Source of the DNA: Methylocystis sp. H62 | Lineage (GTDB): Bacteria > Pseudomonadota > Alphaproteobacteria > Rhizobiales > Beijerinckiaceae | DNA length: 64,000 bases | Direction of reading: 5' to 3' | Assembly: GCF_015709515.1 (NCBI RefSeq) | Contig: NZ_JADNQZ010000041.1 | Location: 1 to 64,000, forward strand | Shown here: positions 62,721 through 64,000 of the stretch, piece by piece | How the letters are laid out: every line of letters begins with the position of its first letter | Position numbering within the stretch: position 1 is the stretch's first letter | Position numbers and translations under genes: made by a program | Notes under the pieces: model-generated | Database searches by the model: none | Seen by the model: only the letters and a program-made list of their open reading frames with translations | What the model was told of the DNA's origin: nothing

Positions 62721-62770
62721 AAAGAAAAAGGCCCCCGAAACGCGTCCCGGAAGCCCTTCTCATTCTCTAG
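62721..62770 (-). ncRNA. Antisense RNA (ctRNA/repE) controlling repC
   Basis: On the minus strand between repB and repC there is a -35 TTGACA (62801-62806) and, after 17 bp, a weak -10 GAGTCT (62778-62783). Transcription would then start near 62770. An 11-bp hairpin follows (62730-62755, arms GGCTTCCGGGA and TTTCGGGGGCC, loop CGCG), ending in a T-rich run at 62721-62729. This is the layout of the small RNA that limits repC translation and sets copy number and incompatibility in repABC plasmids. Confidence 0.8.
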
Positions 62771-62861
62771 CAAGTTGAGACTCCCACTTCCGCGAATCGC
62801 TGTCAAGAGTCGGCGCCGTTTCGGCGAGCAGATTTCTTTTGCCTGAACGAGGCAAAGGGTC

Positions 62862-64000
62862 ATGCAGACACAACCAACGACGCCCTTTGGGCGGCGGCCG
62901 CTGTCGCTTGCCATGGTGGCAAGCCAAGCCGCGACCGAGAATTTCGCGGCGAGACCAGGCGCATCCGAAATCGTTGTGCACAAGTGGCGACTGTTTCGCG
63001 CGCTCACCGAAGCCAAGGAGCCGCTTGGCGTGACCGATCGTGCGCTGTCGGTGCTGCACGCGTTGTTGAGCTTCCATCAGGAGACAGCGCTGACTTTGCC
63101 GGCAAGCGACTCGAAGTCGGCCGAAACTGATGCGGCCGGCCCGGGCATCGTGGTATTTCCCTCCAACAAGGAGCTGTCGATCCGCGCCCATGGCATGGCG
63201 CCGGCGACGCTGCGGCGCCATCTCGCCTGTCTCGTCGACGCCGGGCTGATCATCCGACGCGACTCCCCGAACGGCAAACGCTTCGCCAGAAGAGGGCAGG
63301 GGGGCGCAATCGAGGCCGCCTTCGGCTTCGACATCACACCGCTCGTCGCCCGCGCCGAGGAGATCGAAAACCTCGCCGAGGAAGTTCGGGCCGAGAACAG
63401 GGTGATGGCGCTGTTGCGCGAAAAAATCACGCTGACGCGGCGCGACATCGCGAAGATGATCGCGACCGGGATTGAGGAGGGCGTTTCGGGCGACTGGGAG
63501 AGCTTTCACCTGCGCTATGCGACGCTCTCTGGCCGCTATGCGCGCAATCTTTTGCACCCCGATCTGGAGGCTTTGGCGAGCGAACTTGCTCTGCTTGCCG
63601 CCGAAATCCGCAAACTGTTGGAAACTCACGTAGAAGCCCAAAATATGACCGCCAATGAGTCCCAAAGTGAGCGCCACATACAGAATCAAACTACAAATAA
63701 ATCTGATCTTGAGCCTAGCCTTCGAAAAGGCAGGGCCGAACCGTCCGGGTTCGATGACCAGAAACCGGGGACTCCATCAACATCCGAACCCGAAATCTTG
63801 GCGTCCGCAGCGCCAAAGCCTGACCAAAAGCCCGGGACGCCGCGGACCTATCCGCTCGGGATGGTCCTGGAGGCCTGTCCCGATATCCTCGATTTTGCTT
63901 CAGGCGGAATTTCCTCGTGGCGGGATCTGGCGACAACCGCCGCGGTGGTTCGTAGCGCGATAGGCGTCTCGCCCGACGCCTGGGCGCAGGCGCTGGAGGT
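62862..64000 (+). CDS. repC: RepC replication initiator (partial, runs off the window)
   Basis: The frame is open from the ATG at 62862, preceded by AAAGGG, to the end of the window (379 codons, no stop). It begins MQTQPTTPFGRRPLSLAMVA and has the RepC pattern: KWRLFRALTEAKEPLGVTDR, IVVFPSNKELSIRAHGMAPA, TLRRHLACLVDAGLIIRRDS and the winged-helix after it. A variable linker (residues about 270-330) and the start of the conserved C-terminal domain (YPLGMVLEACPDILDFA) follow. RepC starts replication at an origin inside its own gene. The last codons are missing. Confidence 0.94.
   Translation, partial: MQTQPTTPFGRRPLSLAMVASQAATENFAARPGASEIVVHKWRLFRALTEAKEPLGVTDRALSVLHALLSFHQETALTLPASDSKSAETDAAGPGIVVFPSNKELSIRAHGMAPATLRRHLACLVDAGLIIRRDSPNGKRFARRGQGGAIEAAFGFDITPLVARAEEIENLAEEVRAENRVMALLREKITLTRRDIAKMIATGIEEGVSGDWESFHLRYATLSGRYARNLLHPDLEALASELALLAAEIRKLLETHVEAQNMTANESQSERHIQNQTTNKSDLEPSLRKGRAEPSGFDDQKPGTPSTSEPEILASAAPKPDQKPGTPRTYPLGMVLEACPDILDFASGGISSWRDLATTAAVVRSAIGVSPDAWAQALE

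Overview
This window is a GC-rich stretch of a large plasmid, or plasmid-derived mosaic, from an alphaproteobacterium, most likely a member of the Hyphomicrobiales. The main evidence is the repA-repB-repC replicon at the right edge, with 16-bp parS-like palindromes and an antisense-RNA locus between repB and repC. A complete virB/virD4 conjugation operon and many small overlapping accessory genes fit the same picture. A dead fragment of serine hydroxymethyltransferase (glyA) is compatible with, but does not prove, a methylotrophic host. No rRNA, tRNA or CRISPR array was seen.

Left part (1-13.9 kb): an IS21-type element (istA and the start of istB); a mercury-resistance block (merR divergent from a small ORF, merT, merP, merA, a small membrane protein and a Rieske iron-sulfur protein); a Fic protein; a frameshifted DUF433 antitoxin-like gene; ssb; a KorB-type parA-parB pair preceded by three copies of one palindrome; and a mobC-relaxase pair.

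14.2-21.2 kb: a seven-gene minus-strand operon, divergent from an ArsR-rhodanese fusion regulator. It encodes a persulfide-dioxygenase-like metallo-beta-lactamase-fold enzyme, an MFS transporter, a SHOCT membrane protein, a DsrE-like protein, a cysteine desulfurase, a methyltransferase-nucleoside phosphorylase fusion and a second methyltransferase. It looks like a response to reactive sulfur or a thiophilic toxicant and I know of no description of this gene set.

21.3-36.4 kb: a RES/Xre toxin-antitoxin pair, then the conjugation operon read leftwards (virB1-like, virB2, 3, 4, 5, eexN, virB6, 7-like, 8, 9, 10, 11, virD4, LPD7 protein). A solo LuxR-type regulator is divergent from it and a well-formed lux box lies between the two.

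36.5-52.5 kb: a glyA remnant, an SRAP-dinB pair, a restriction-modification cassette (ribbon-helix-helix protein, C5-cytosine methyltransferase, PD-(D/E)XK-like nuclease, GIY-YIG nuclease), and a plasmid module of a large ParB-like protein, two unknown proteins, a 1494-residue methyltransferase/strawberry-notch helicase and a Toprim protein.

52.7-58.9 kb: a defence island. It is a CBASS-like operon (CD-NTase, HORMA protein, TRIP13-like ATPase, an unusual SLOG plus deoxyribosyltransferase-like effector, DEDDh exonuclease) facing a fused HTH-metallopeptidase regulator and a broken PIN toxin. Repeated operator-like sites lie between the two arms, and a hipA remnant follows. The window ends with a DUF2493 gene and repABC. 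The most promising candidates for new biology are the CBASS locus with its fused regulator and unusual effector, the sulfur operon, and the two-nuclease restriction cassette.
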